Source: Cristatella mucedo
Lineage: Eukaryota; Bryozoa; Phylactolaemata; Cristatellidae
DNA: 64,000 nt
Assembly (NCBI GenBank): GCA_009760855.2
Contig: WPIO01000044.1
Location: 492,501 to 556,500 of the forward strand
Direction of reading: 5' to 3'
The notes beneath the pieces are model-generated. The model did not search any database, had not been told where the DNA came from, and was given only the letters and a program-made list of their open reading frames with translations. Below are positions 23,211 through 35,123 of the stretch, one piece after another. The first letter of the stretch is position 1. Each line of letters opens with the position of its first letter. The translations under genes and the position numbers were made by a program.

Positions 23211-24215
23211 TGTATTTATTTGTTCACTCCTATGAACTGGAGAGTCGGCTGGGCACCGACGATCTCGGGATAGACGGCTTTATATTAATGGTGTGAAGTA
23301 AAATGAATCACGCTCCCCTGACAATCCTTGGAAATTCCATTAGAAATAAACAAAGGTATAATACGCAAAATTCTAGGCACAGGTCCAGGCAGGTAGGGAT
23401 AACTCCGCAGGGCACGCGAGCACTTGCACCGATAGTCCGAAGCAGCTTGCCCAGCCTCCCTGAATGGCTGAATTCGTGGCAGCCAGGACGCTAGAAAATG
23501 AAGCAGTTGTCGGACAACGTACAATGATAAACGGCCGCCACCGTGGTACTGAAGAGATACTGAGAGCAGAAAGATCTCGCTATTTCAGCCTTCCCAAATG
23601 CCTTCTACTGCAGCTTGTACAGTGCCTTCTCATTTTGGCATCGAGAAAAATGATCGCTGCCCTGGTGACAGAATCTAAATTTGACCAGCGCTCCTCTCGT
23701 GGTCTCAATACCATCATTGAGGCAGTCGGCCACAAAAGTATACTACGTTGGATAAAAAATAAAATAAAAAGGACCACAATTTGGTTCAACTTGAGTGAAT
23801 GCAGTGAAGGAGGATCGGTATTTACATGCTCAAAATGAGTTCCGGCAACTACTGCACGATATTCACTGAGTCACTGACCAGTGGCTTCAAACTAAGCAAC
23901 CTAACCTTAAATCAGGTTTCGGCGACTTCAGCATTATCCAACGTACGATATTAGATCATTGTTTTCCTTCAGGTTTTGCATTTCTAGGTCACGAGAACCT
24001 AAGTAGCTTCAGATCAATCTCCTTTCTGCCATTTGTATTCAAGGCACTTCAACAAGTGATGATCTAGCAGCTGAACGATTCCATCAGTTCAACAGATCTT
24101 GCCAGCAAGTTTGAATAGAGATTTAGTGCTAGCCATTCCACTGAAAATTTTAAACTTTGGGCTTACATTGACATGCTGAACAATGAAGATCAGGGTACGG
24201 CCTCTTGCTGTCCTG

Positions 24216-24340
24216 GTTTGGTCAAGCAGTAATATGCTCTCCTTAAACTGCTAAGGTAGTGGGTTCAAGCCTTGAAACGTAAGTAAAAAGCGCCTGAAAA
24301 AAGATCAAGTATTCTCAGGACGATCTAAAATGAATGAATA
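24216..24340 (+). mobile_element. SINE-2 copy nested in LINE A5
   Basis: Reads GGTTTGGTCAAGCAGTAATA, GTGGGTTCAAGCC, then AAAAAGCGCCTGAAAAAAGA and the shared tail ending AAAATGAATGAAT. Confidence 0.55.
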
Positions 24341-24446
24341 TTATTTTTATATTTTGCAAGTTATCCTTAATATATCAGCAGTAATTAACACAATAGACCA
24401 CCCGATCTTTCCATCGTGCCTGTCGACATTCCTACGTGCTTCACTG

Positions 24447-24595
24447 GTTTGGCCTATGTGGTCATGATGCTGGCCCCTTTCACAGTCAAGGTGATTGAAT
24501 TTGGTGACGCGAGGTCTTGGGCTCCAGCTCGGCATGCGTGAAGCACCTGAATAGAGGTTAAGTTATCTTAGATGCTATCAACATGAATTATATAT
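24447..24595 (+). mobile_element. SINE-2 copy nested in LINE A5
   Basis: Reads CTGGTTTGGCCTATGTGGTC, GGTCTTGGGCTCCAGC, then GTGAAGCACCTGAATAGAGG TTAAG and a tail ending AACATGAATTATATATA. The outer hairpin stem is the variant GCACC ... GATGC. Confidence 0.55.
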
Positions 24596-25095
24596 ATATT
24601 CAGGTATCACTGGCACATTGCTTAACTGAGTTAATTCCTACCAGCGTGAGAGATGCCGCAATTTCGATGTAAATGATTGTCGGTCATTCAGGGAACACCT
24701 AAAAATATGGAGTGCCACCTTTAAGTGTCTTAGGCTACTGTCTATACACTCCATTTGGCCGGTGCCATCTTTAAACACAATCTCGGTTTTTTCATTTCTA
24801 TACTAATGACACTGATCTCTTCCAAGCCTTTGACCCTGCTAAGCCTTAGTTTGCATTTGCCTCACTTAATTCCCCAGCAGCCTGCATCCTCTTCGTATGG
24901 CATTCGCATTTGGATGGCCATTAACTGCCATACGCGTGGGATCAATGGAATCCTTATGGGCAAGCTCTAAAGTTGAAAAACCTCACCTTCAAGATTGGTT
25001 CGTCTAGCATCCTTCCACGGACATCAACCTACAATCAGGGTGTGCTATTCCAAAATGACTGGTCATCGGATGAGCACACTGCCTCCACTGTCAAT

Positions 25096-25258
25096 GCACA
25101 CTAGGTAAGGCGGTTGCTTTTCATGACCTCGGGCCCAAGTTCGTGGGTTCGAATCTTTCGGTTGACGATCCTTTATAGCGGCAGCAAGCGGTGACGATAG
25201 CCGTAAAGGCTCCTCTGTCGCTATACAAAAGACTGTTAAATCAGCTGGTATTTTTTTA
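25096..25258 (+). mobile_element. SINE-1 copy nested in LINE A5
   Basis: Interrupts the LINE between CCTCCACTGTCAA and CCTATTTTGAACT, which are contiguous in other LINE A copies. It reads TGCACACTAGGTAAGGCGG, a B-box GGTTCGAATC, GGTGACGATAGCCGTAAAGG and CTGTTAAATCAGCTGGTAT. Confidence 0.7.
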
Positions 25259-26335
25259 TTCGGCCTATTTTGAACTGATGAACATGGCCAAAATCAGCGC
25301 CTGCTTAGATAAGAGTAAGGGTGCCAAAACCAGAGCCTGCTTAGACAAGCGTAAGACAGCCAAGCTAGTTCACACTTTTGTGACATAGCATCTAGATTAC
25401 TGCAATTCCCTTTATTAAAATAAGACTCCCGTGCCCTTAATCGTCAGCAAACGGTGCAAAACTCAGCAGCTCGTCTAGTCTCTCGCTAAGCTCCGTGTGA
25501 CTGCCACAGCACACCACTTGGGTTTGACGAGCATCACTGGCCCCTCCCCCACATTACAACTAGTCCAAGCGTCTAAAGTATCGAGTTGACTTTGAAATTC
25601 TCTGCCTGGTGCTTCACAGGTCGCTTCACTCACACGCCAGCCTACCAATCCGACATATTGCATCACTATCGGGTACTACCGAGCCACTTGCTCGTCTGCT
25701 TCCACTCATCTTGTCATTGCTCTCACACAATTGAAAACTTCTTTTGATCAAGCCTTCAAGTCGTATGCACCGACTTTCCCGGCATCCAAACAAACTTACC
25801 ATTTATTCTCCTGTGTGTTCGTGCTTAATTGACATGATTCAGCGGCTGTTACTCACAAGGAATGCTACTAGCCGGTGGCCCTGAGCATTCTCTTGTGTGC
25901 TTTTGCATGCTGGTCTAAGCCTAATACTTGCGTGTTTTTACTTGCTTATCAACGCATGATACGTATAGCATTAACCTCTGTCTTCAGCTTCTCTTTCAGC
26001 GAGTTGTAAAACACCTCAATAGAAATTCGGCTTTCTTAGGAAGTTCTTTACGACTTACTTCCTCAAGCGATCCCCTACTTCAGCAATATATTTCACGTAT
26101 AATTAGTCACATGTTCTTACTGACAGATTGAAAAAGCAGATGCCTTTGGGGGTTTGAGTGGTAAGAATGGCAAGTTCTCTGTTAACTTTAATAGTTTTCA
26201 ATGCTTGTGAAGCCTTAATCACATAATAAACCACTTGGCCAAACCATAATACAAACAGTGTGATGCCTTCTGAACAGTAGAGTGTAGTAGCAGTTTGGCA
26301 AAGAAAGATATATGCTGACTATTGACAAGGATTAC

Positions 26336-26465
26336 TTATGTATGTAAGTATGTGTAGGCATCTCCGTCTGAGACTCCACAAAGACTAAGTGGGTGTGATG
26401 CATGAGTGTTTTCTGAAGCACACTCAAAGCCTACGCGGCTTTCGGTATGGATGTGGTAACACGAC
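26336..26465 (-). mobile_element. LINE family B relic, 3' end
   Basis: The minus strand resembles the other LINE B copies (ACCGAAAGCCGCGTAGGC, GTGTGCTTCAGAAAAC, then GACGGAGATGCC and a TACATACATAAG tail), with deletions. It lies beyond the 3' end of SELENBP1. Confidence 0.5.
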
Positions 26466-27031
26466 GAGCATTTGCAATGAAGAAAAATATGTAATGAAAG
26501 AAGCAAACGCAAAGAATGAAAGACAAGGAAGTGTTTGTTGGCAGGGCGCCACTCACACATCTACTTGGCAATCAAAATAAGTCTAGACAAAACATGCAAT
26601 TGCTCTAAAGCACAGCTGCTGACACAAAACCAGGACGTGTTACGGCAATTGGGTACATTCTAACATTAGAGCAAACACAAACCGATCATCCAAGCATGGC
26701 ATCTGGAGCTGATCTTATGACAAAACAAACACAAGCAGAAACACGTTTGGGTACTAGCACATGCTTATACATTCGACGATTTTAGTGAATAGTACAAGAA
26801 GCTTGTGTGTGCTGATAAAACAGAGCAAGCCTGAGTAGCTGGGTAAATTCGTACTAGACAGTCCAGCTATTGCAGCCACTCTAAACAGTTCAAATTCCTG
26901 ATCCCTTGAATGTGCAGTTACATAAGTTACATGAACACCCGAGTGGTAGCCTCTGCAGATACTCCCGCGTTCTTGCACATGTGTTCACCTCAATCTTAGA
27001 TCAGTGCAAGTGCAATCGTACCACCCGATAC
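26466..27031. other. Likely SELENBP1 3' UTR and downstream flank
   Basis: Follows the SELENBP1 stop codon on the minus strand. I saw no canonical AATAAA on the minus strand in the first 300 bases, so the transcript end is not located. Confidence 0.3.
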
Positions 27032-27245
27032 CTATTGGCAGCAAGCCTGCTTGCTGGACAGATTCTGCGCCAACATATCAGCTGGCAGATATATGTCAGA
27101 GCTGCAATCACCGCCAGGATATCGCATTTCGTGAGCTAGGACCGGGCCGTCTGGCTCTTCACCAAAGTCCACAAGGAAGTCCTCATTCAAAGTCAAGCCT
27201 CCTTTCACAGTGTCCACATCGACTTGAAGCATCATGCACCCACCA
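27032..27245 (-). CDS. SELENBP1: SELENBP1 exon 11 with stop (214 nt)
   Basis: Acceptor ACTTTGTAG with little pyrimidine tract. Encodes [16 protein letters not shown] to [14 protein letters not shown] and a 17-residue extension [17 protein letters not shown] before TAG. Intron 10 is only 222 nt and holds a retroposon tail. Confidence 0.94.
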
Positions 27246-30200
27246 CTACAAAGTGTCACGAGGCATAATAATAATCATATGAAGTTTGTGTAGCACCCTA
27301 ACAGAGCTTAATCTCTATACAGAGGCTTTACAACTTGCTACAAGGGAAATCAGTCTGAACACACAGAGGTACGGAAGGCAGAAGGCTAGAGGCATACGAA
27401 GTAGGAAGGTTCATGTATCATAGGCAGCATGCAGCGTGATCTTGCATCAGCAACATGTAGCACTCACTCAACAAGCTGTGGATAGAACTGCCGGTCCCAC
27501 GGTCCGAATAGTGACGTAGTCACATACAGACGCTTGCCATCGAGGCTCAGCTGGATCATCTGAGCGCCACCCAGCACACGCTTGCCCTTGACCACCGTCC
27601 CATTAGGCTGCTCCTAGACAACACGGCAAACGCTCGCTCGACGTCCACACTCGATTGCAGATACCAGCAAACAGCCCCAGTGCCAATCAATAGCATTGTT
27701 AGTAGACATTCTAGCAAAGGTAAGGTCCATATTCTAAAAAAAAACATGGTCGAATGATAGATGCACAATCTAAACATGCTGATTTCGATCAACCATCTCC
27801 TTAACCACTCCCAGGTCACCACCTTAACTAGTGATCCTTGTGGCAATCTAGCATGTTGACTCTCTAGCTTCTTTGTCAGCATAGACAAGATCAGAGAGTC
27901 AATTCCCAACGTGATATCCTCACTGAAATCCTCTGCCCCAATTCATCGTGTCAGCCCCTCCATGTCCACATTCAAGCCAGTCAATAGTGACCTCATCTCC
28001 TAGTCTAAGAAGACTACTAGTCCTCTAGACCCTAGCTCCACTGTTTTCCTTTAGCGATGCACAGATTCCTTGCTAGCATGCATACATAACATAATAGATA
28101 TGTACTTAGCCTCAGGTCTTGTTCCGGCACCTTTCAAAAAGGTTGCTGTTAGGCTACATAAGACGATCATACTAGCTCAAGTCAAATCTGCCTACTCTCT
28201 GCTACATAATGCTGAAAAAATTCGGGCCTGCCTAGACAGGGATACCATATCCAAGTTAGTACATGCATTTGTGACAGCCCGGCTCGACTTCTGCACTTAC
28301 TACTCGCAGGTCTTTCGGCCTGAGCAATGAGGCACTTAAATTTGGTGCGAAACTCTGCAGCTAGGCTTGTGTGACACAAACGTCATAGCAGCCACATCAC
28401 ACGACTTTTCACCGACCGGCACTGGCTCCCCATCAACATATCGAATTCAAGGTTTCGCCATGTACTTTTAGGTCTCTTACAGCCTACCTATCCGAACTGC
28501 ATCCCAATCAGGCTAGCCTTGGTACTACCGCTCCACTAACTCAAGTCGTTTAGCTGTGCCTCGAACCAAACTCGTGTCCTTTGGTGACCGTGCCTTCAAT
28601 TAATATGCTTGCAAAGCATGGACCTCCTCACGACTGACATCACGACATCGGCTGATTTGATGACATGTAAACTAAAGCTAAAAGCATACCTTTTCCCACA
28701 ACATTTGCTAGGGCCTGTTGAATAACCGTTGTGCGCTTATGCGTGCTAATACTATACAGAGTATACCTAACCAATTGGCATGTTTCCCTTAAATACAAGG
28801 CAGAGTATCAAGAAAGAGATCGAATCCTCTGACGGTGCTACACAAATGCTTATTTTCATTATTATTATCACTTAATGGCTAGAAAACATATGCGGTCAGT
28901 ATGGCACAGGGCAGCTAAAACGTATGATAATAGCTGGCACAGCAGGCCAGCAGGCATGCAGCACGAGCTGCTGGCAGAGAGCCGCCCGGTTGAAGCCGGG
29001 CTTCTGTTGATAAGCGAGCACAGGAGCTTTCGTGGCCCAATCATCAGAGCCCGGCCGTCAGCAGCCTCTCCCATTGCAAATGGATACCTTGAGTTCTTGA
29101 TCATCAATCACCTTCACTGGTCCCTCTTTGACAATGCTGCCACCGATGAAAATCTGCAGCACAAGAGTTCACAGCACCGGTACCGAGCATCGACGTGAGA
29201 CGTGACATACCCTGCAGCAGCAGCAGCAGCAGAAGAAGCAGCAGCAGCAGCAGCAGCAGCAGCAGATGCAGCAGCAGCAGCAGCAGATGCAGCATCAGTA
29301 CACTTCCACTAGCCTCGATTGATGTGAAATGCTCACGACATACTGGACATACTCGGATGACTTTGGTAAAGAGTCTAGTTCGCAAGGACCATGGCAATCA
29401 GTCATAGATCACAAAAACGCTGAGCAAAAAGAAAGCGTACACAGCAGTAAGAGGAATACTGACAGAAAAATTGCTGTGATGGTACCCGACAGAGAACCTC
29501 AGTTCCACACGCTCTTGCACGACGATGCTGACTTTGCATCTGCTGCCGGTTCTGGCCCAATCATCACATGTGTCACTCGCGGGTACTTATTTTTCTTATT
29601 TACTCTACCGCTACTGTTCTTTGCTTTAGCCACATTTTGAACTTCTTTGTTGTGTGAAATAACCTAGCAAAAAGTTTCATTTTAATATGTCAACACGTTA
29701 CACGGAGGTAACAAAGGGATCACAAGAGCCCCTGGCTATGTGGTATTGTAAAACCGAGACCAGACAAAGACTATGTAAGTATACTTTACAACACAAGACA
29801 CGACAAGCAGTTGATAAGATAACCCACATAAGTAAGCAAACATTAATAACTGAGCCCCCACAGCAAGCAGATGGAACAGCTGAAGATCGTGTGTAATTTC
29901 GTGTCGATGCTAAGGCGTTAAAAGAGTAAAGATCAGCTGACGTACAGTATCTGCATTATTTAAACCAGCAGAAGCACCTTAGCGACTACTCTACAACTAA
30001 GTGGTTGTTATGCTGGAGAATTTACAGCCTACTCGGAGACCAAGCTGCTTTCGGTGCATATTCTGCAGCCAAAAGCAATTCTCACATGCATTTAAGGTAA
30101 AACATTAAATAAATAATAAAATAATAAAATAATAAAATATAAAATATAAATATAAATATAAATAAAATATAAAAAAATAATAAAACATGACATGCTAAAT

Positions 30201-33200
30201 AGCAAAGACGACAGCTATATTAGGGAGAATGCCGATGATGAAGTAAGTCCGAAATAAGTAGTCGTGTCTTAGCGCAGAGGTAAGGCACTCGAAACTCATG
30301 ACCCAGGTGGTCGTGAGTTTGAGTCTTGCAGTGGGCGATCCTGTATTGCCCACTGCAAACGGCAACGATAGCCATCAATGCTCTTCTGCTGTTATACACA
30401 CGAGGCTGATAATTAACGAGCCCTTAGTTTTTTTTACTTCAGAGAAGAATGGCTGGAAAGAACTTCCGTAAGGGAAAATGTAGCTTCCCTTGTAAGGATT
30501 TTTGGTAGCACGTTCCATAGCCAAGGACTCACAGCAAAAGAATCTGTCGTTAATAGGACACCTAAATCATTGCCCTGAGGTAACCTTGAGGTACAAGATG
30601 ACTGATACAGCTGCAGCAACGCAGCTGGGTACGAAAAAGCTGAGGCATGATGGGCAATCTTGGTTCAAGTGAGAGATTTGACCATATCCACCTTATGATC
30701 AGAGCCACTTCAGGTCCTTTATCTATAAAGATGTATAGCTGAATTGCTGCTATTTAGAGACCAACATTGTAGGAAAATAATCTTGGGCTAATTGCAGAGG
30801 CATAATAGCATTTAAGTTTGCTATAGTAATCAAGATTAGAAGGAGCTAGAGCTAGTAATATTAATAATAATATTAATATTAATAATAATAATGCACTTGA
30901 TAAAGCGCCCTCAGAGAACTCAATCTCTCTCTAGGTGCTTTACATTTGCTGCAAAGAGAAATGCAGTTGAATGGTGAGTAATATCAAGCTTGATTAACAA
31001 ACAAAATGAGTAACATGGTTGGGGTGACATGCACAGGATCAGCATGCAAATGTGGTTGGTGGCAGCATGTACAGCGTCAGCAAGCATAAGCACATGAAGG
31101 ACGAATCACAGGGATCCACTAAATGCTGTCCAAAATAGGTGTGTTTTTAAGTTCCTTTTAAATGTGGTCAGGTCAGGGGATGTTCTGACGAAGGTCGGGA
31201 GGGAGTTCTAAGCTTTGGGAGCATACGATCTAACTGCACGGTCTTCAAAGGATTTGAGGTTTGTACATGGTATTTGTAGACTGTTGGATTCCGAAAAGCA
31301 GGTGGTACGATGCTTGGCCTGATGGGGGAGTATATCTGACAGATAGGCTGGAGCCATAGAATGAAGGGACCTAAAAGTGAGCCACAAAACCTTGAAGTCG
31401 ATCCGTTGCTTGACTAGTAGCTAGTGCAGGTCGGCGAGAAGTGGTGTAATATGGCAACTGCGACGCTCACGACAGACAAGCCTAGCTGCAGAGTTTTGCA
31501 GCAGCTGCAATCGCCTGATCACACATGCTGGTAGGCCAGTAAGCATTGAGTAGCAGATGTCGAGACGAGATGTCACGAATGCATGGACCAACTTAGACGT
31601 GGTATCCTTATCTAAAGAAGCCCGAATTTTAGCAACCTTATGAAGCTGAAAATAGACAGATTTGACCGTGGAGCTGATATGGTCGTCTGACGAGAGGTTG
31701 CTTTGCAATATGACACCTAGATTTCGAGCTGATTCAACTGGAGATATGCTGGCAGAGCCAATTTTGAGCGTCAGTCTTTCCAATTTGTGAATCACACTGG
31801 GTTTGCCCATAACTAGTAAGTTAGTTTTTATCATCATTTAGTTTTAGAAAATGTGCTGCCACCCATGTGCGGACGTCATCAATTCATGCACCAAGTGAGT
31901 TGAGTGAATTTGAGGTGCTCGAATGCTGGGAGGGATCAAAGGAAAGGTACAAGTGAGTGTCATCCGCATAGAATTGAAAGCTTAGATTGTGCTTGGCAAT
32001 CACATCAACAAGAAGGAGAGTATAAACCGTAAAAAGAACCGGACCTAGCACGGAGCCCTGAGGTACCCCATATTTTAGAGGTACCTCAGATGATCTTTGT
32101 CCATTCACGTCAATACTCTGGAGTCTCCCATTGAGATAGGACCTGGACCACTGCAGAGCAGTGCCAGTGATGCCCAGGCGAAATGAGAGGCGCTCTAGAA
32201 GAACTTTGTGATCGATGTATCAAAAGCTGCCGAAAGATCGAGCAAAACAAGCAGAGACAGTCTACCCATGTCTGCATTCCTAAGTAGGTCGTTGTATACT
32301 CTAAGCATTGCTGACTCTGTGGAGCGATTAGCTCTAATGCCAGACTGGAACTTGCTAGCAAGTTGTGAGATTTCGGTATATGAGTTTAGCTGGTCTGCCA
32401 CGACCCGTTCCAGTGTCGTTGATAGGAATGGTACAAGGGAGACTGGGCGGTAGTTGCTTAAGTTCTCTTGGTCTAGTGTCGCTTTCTTGAGAAGTGGCCT
32501 GACTACAGCTTTTTTGAAAGGTGCTGGGACATGACCTGAGGCTAATGACATATTAATGATGTTAGTTATGCATGGCAGCAGCAGATCAATCTACAATTCT
32601 TAACTTGCGACTGTAGGCAAAAGTAAGTCAAAAATAAGCCGGTTGTCAAAGAGAACGCCCATAGATGATAGTTCCACTATGCAACCCCTCTCTAATCAAA
32701 AGCACAGCTTGATTCTGCTTAGTGCATACAGGCTTCACGACAAGGAGCTCAGCTGTATCGTTATTTCGTTTGTGGAATGTATCTGATACTCAGGACTTTT
32801 TAAAGTCTCAGGGCAGGGGTTCAGCTATTTAATCACTGCTTTAGTTCCATAGCGTTTGAACGATCAAGTACCAGCTATCGTGGCATAGAATCAAAAGCGC
32901 ATGCCATAAGCCTGAATTTTGTACATTCAAAAGACATTTTATCAAGAGAAATGGCAGGTGACTATAAATAAGCATGCTGGATGAGACTGGACCATAGTTC
33001 GGGTCGGATAAATATGATTCGAACTACAGGGGGCACCATGCAGAGTTGTGATTCAAGCAGAATTGTGGCACCTAGATTCAGGCCGAAAACGTGAGCCAAC
33101 ATTCCTACAGGGCTAAGTAGAAACACGACGCAGATCGCCCCCCCCCCGTGAGCAGGGCTCATCGCAGTGTGTCCTGCGTATTCAAAGGTGTGCATATAAA

Positions 33201-35087
33201 AGCACCACACACATCGCAGTGTCCAGCTTTGCGACGGGGCTTTTCATACGATGAGAAGGTACATGAAGACACATGTGGCTGAACTTTCTATCCCGGTGCT
33301 TAGCGAGCCAAAGCATAAGAAAATATATTTCCACTAGCAGGTGCATCTTACTTGTCCAACCAGTCTAGGATTCTGAGTATCGCTTATGTCGTATTGGCGA
33401 ATGTCCCCATGGAGCCAGTTGCTGAAGTACAAGAATCGATCATCCAGTGAGATGAGTATGTCGGTGATGAGACCTAGGAGCAAAAGCACAGGTGGAAGGA
33501 AATTGTATTGTACGAATAAGCAATCGAGAGCAATATTAACAAAGCAATAACATGAACTCATGGCAATATTTTTTCTCCGACGATCTGAGTGACCCCCAGT
33601 TTCAGGCGAGTGCAGAACGGCACCCAGACAAGCCTGCAGACAAGGCGGAGCAGTCAAATTAACTAGCAAGATTCAAAATCCTTTGAAGGAGGTGCCTTCA
33701 CTTTCAATGCCTTGATTTCACTACCCACTTCTGCCACGACATCTCCTGATTTGACGACATCTAAAAAAAAAGCTAAAAATTCTCCCGTTTCTCCCAGCAT
33801 TTGCCCCATCTAAGTAAAAATGTGTATTTTTGTGTAATTAAATTGTGCATGTAACTATGCACTAACCAATTGAAATGCCTAGAAAGAGATTTAGTTCTCT
33901 TAATGTACCATATAAATATTATGTTGCTATTATAACACACCAGTCACCTATTAAGTGTGCTGGTAAGTAAGTGAAAGAAATCAGGCAATGGCAAACACAT
34001 ATTAAAGGCAACAGTCAAAACTTCATGTTTAAGAAATGCTGCCAGCCAATGGATCCAATATGTGGACTCACCAGGCATGACAGGCAACAACCAGTTCTCG
34101 ACTTTCTTCGCAGGGACACTTATGACTTTGTTGGCAGCCCACTTGCCATCCTGAAAACGGTCAATTCAGTGAGACGGATCAGCACATTACCTATTACCAC
34201 ACACTTGGATAGCAAACAACGTTGCAATGAGACAAAAATCAGAGCATTATCCATCGCTATAAACTAAAAGTTATTATTAAAAGTTCAATGTGAGCTGATT
34301 CAACAGCCTCACACACACACGTGCACACACACACACACAAACACACACATACACACACACACAGCCTTAATGGCTATCACCATGGCTTATAGTGGCAATA
34401 AAGGATCGATCACTGCATGACTCAAACCCACGACTTGAGTTGTGAAGTGCAAGCACCTTAGACCTTGGTTAAAGACCTAGGGTGGACTGATTTAGCAAAA
34501 TAACGTTGTCCTTGCATAGGCAAGCCTTTATATTGTAAGAAAACATTCATATAAGAATTTCTCTAATGCTCACGAGGAGTGTATAAAGACAACATTGCCT
34601 TGGCTGGGATAAATATGTGGACAACTGAAACAACGCTATCCCCGTTCAGTTTGTAAGGTAAGACTGAAGTAACAACGATCAACTAGACAACAGGTTAAAC
34701 AGAACAGAATTATCGCAGCTGCAAGCAGCCAGTGCCACCTTCTACTGTTTTCTTTGAATGCTGCACGCTGTCCAACCTGCAGGCCTGTCTCGGATGTCTT
34801 CAATCTCTTTTATTCTATAGCAAAATAGTTAGCCGCCCCCTCCGACCAGGAAGGAATGCAAACAGCTGCTTCCATATGAAGACGACGTGTGACAAGAAAC
34901 TCGAACACAAAATCTAGAGATTGCAGAAAGCACATGGACATTGATAGATTGATAGATGGTAAATAGGTAGCATAAATAGAGACAGAGAGAGAGACAATAC
35001 ATACATACATACGTACATACACACATACAAAAACATGCATGCATGCACAAGCACATATGCATGCACAAACAGACTGTAGGCGAGAGA

Positions 35088-35123
<36 letters not shown>

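Larger units (their letters stand above)
23965..26045 (+). mobile_element. Old LINE family A copy A5, carrying three SINE insertions
   Basis: A highly decayed LINE A. Recognisable pieces in order: the GAGAACCTAAGTAGCTTCAG region (24000), the palm area, GAGTGCCACC (PQGS region), ACTAATGACACTGATCT (YADD region, 24800), CTGCTTAGATAAGA (25300), AACTCAGCAGCTCG (25460), and the 3' UTR ending in a decayed hairpin near 26010-26045. SINE-2 copies at about 24216-24340 and 24447-24595 and a SINE-1 at about 25096-25258 lie inside it, so it predates them. Confidence 0.65.

Noticed and set aside
29104-29407. Poly-Leu and poly-Ser ORFs
   Set aside because: Translations of the CAG/CTG repeat in SELENBP1 intron 8.
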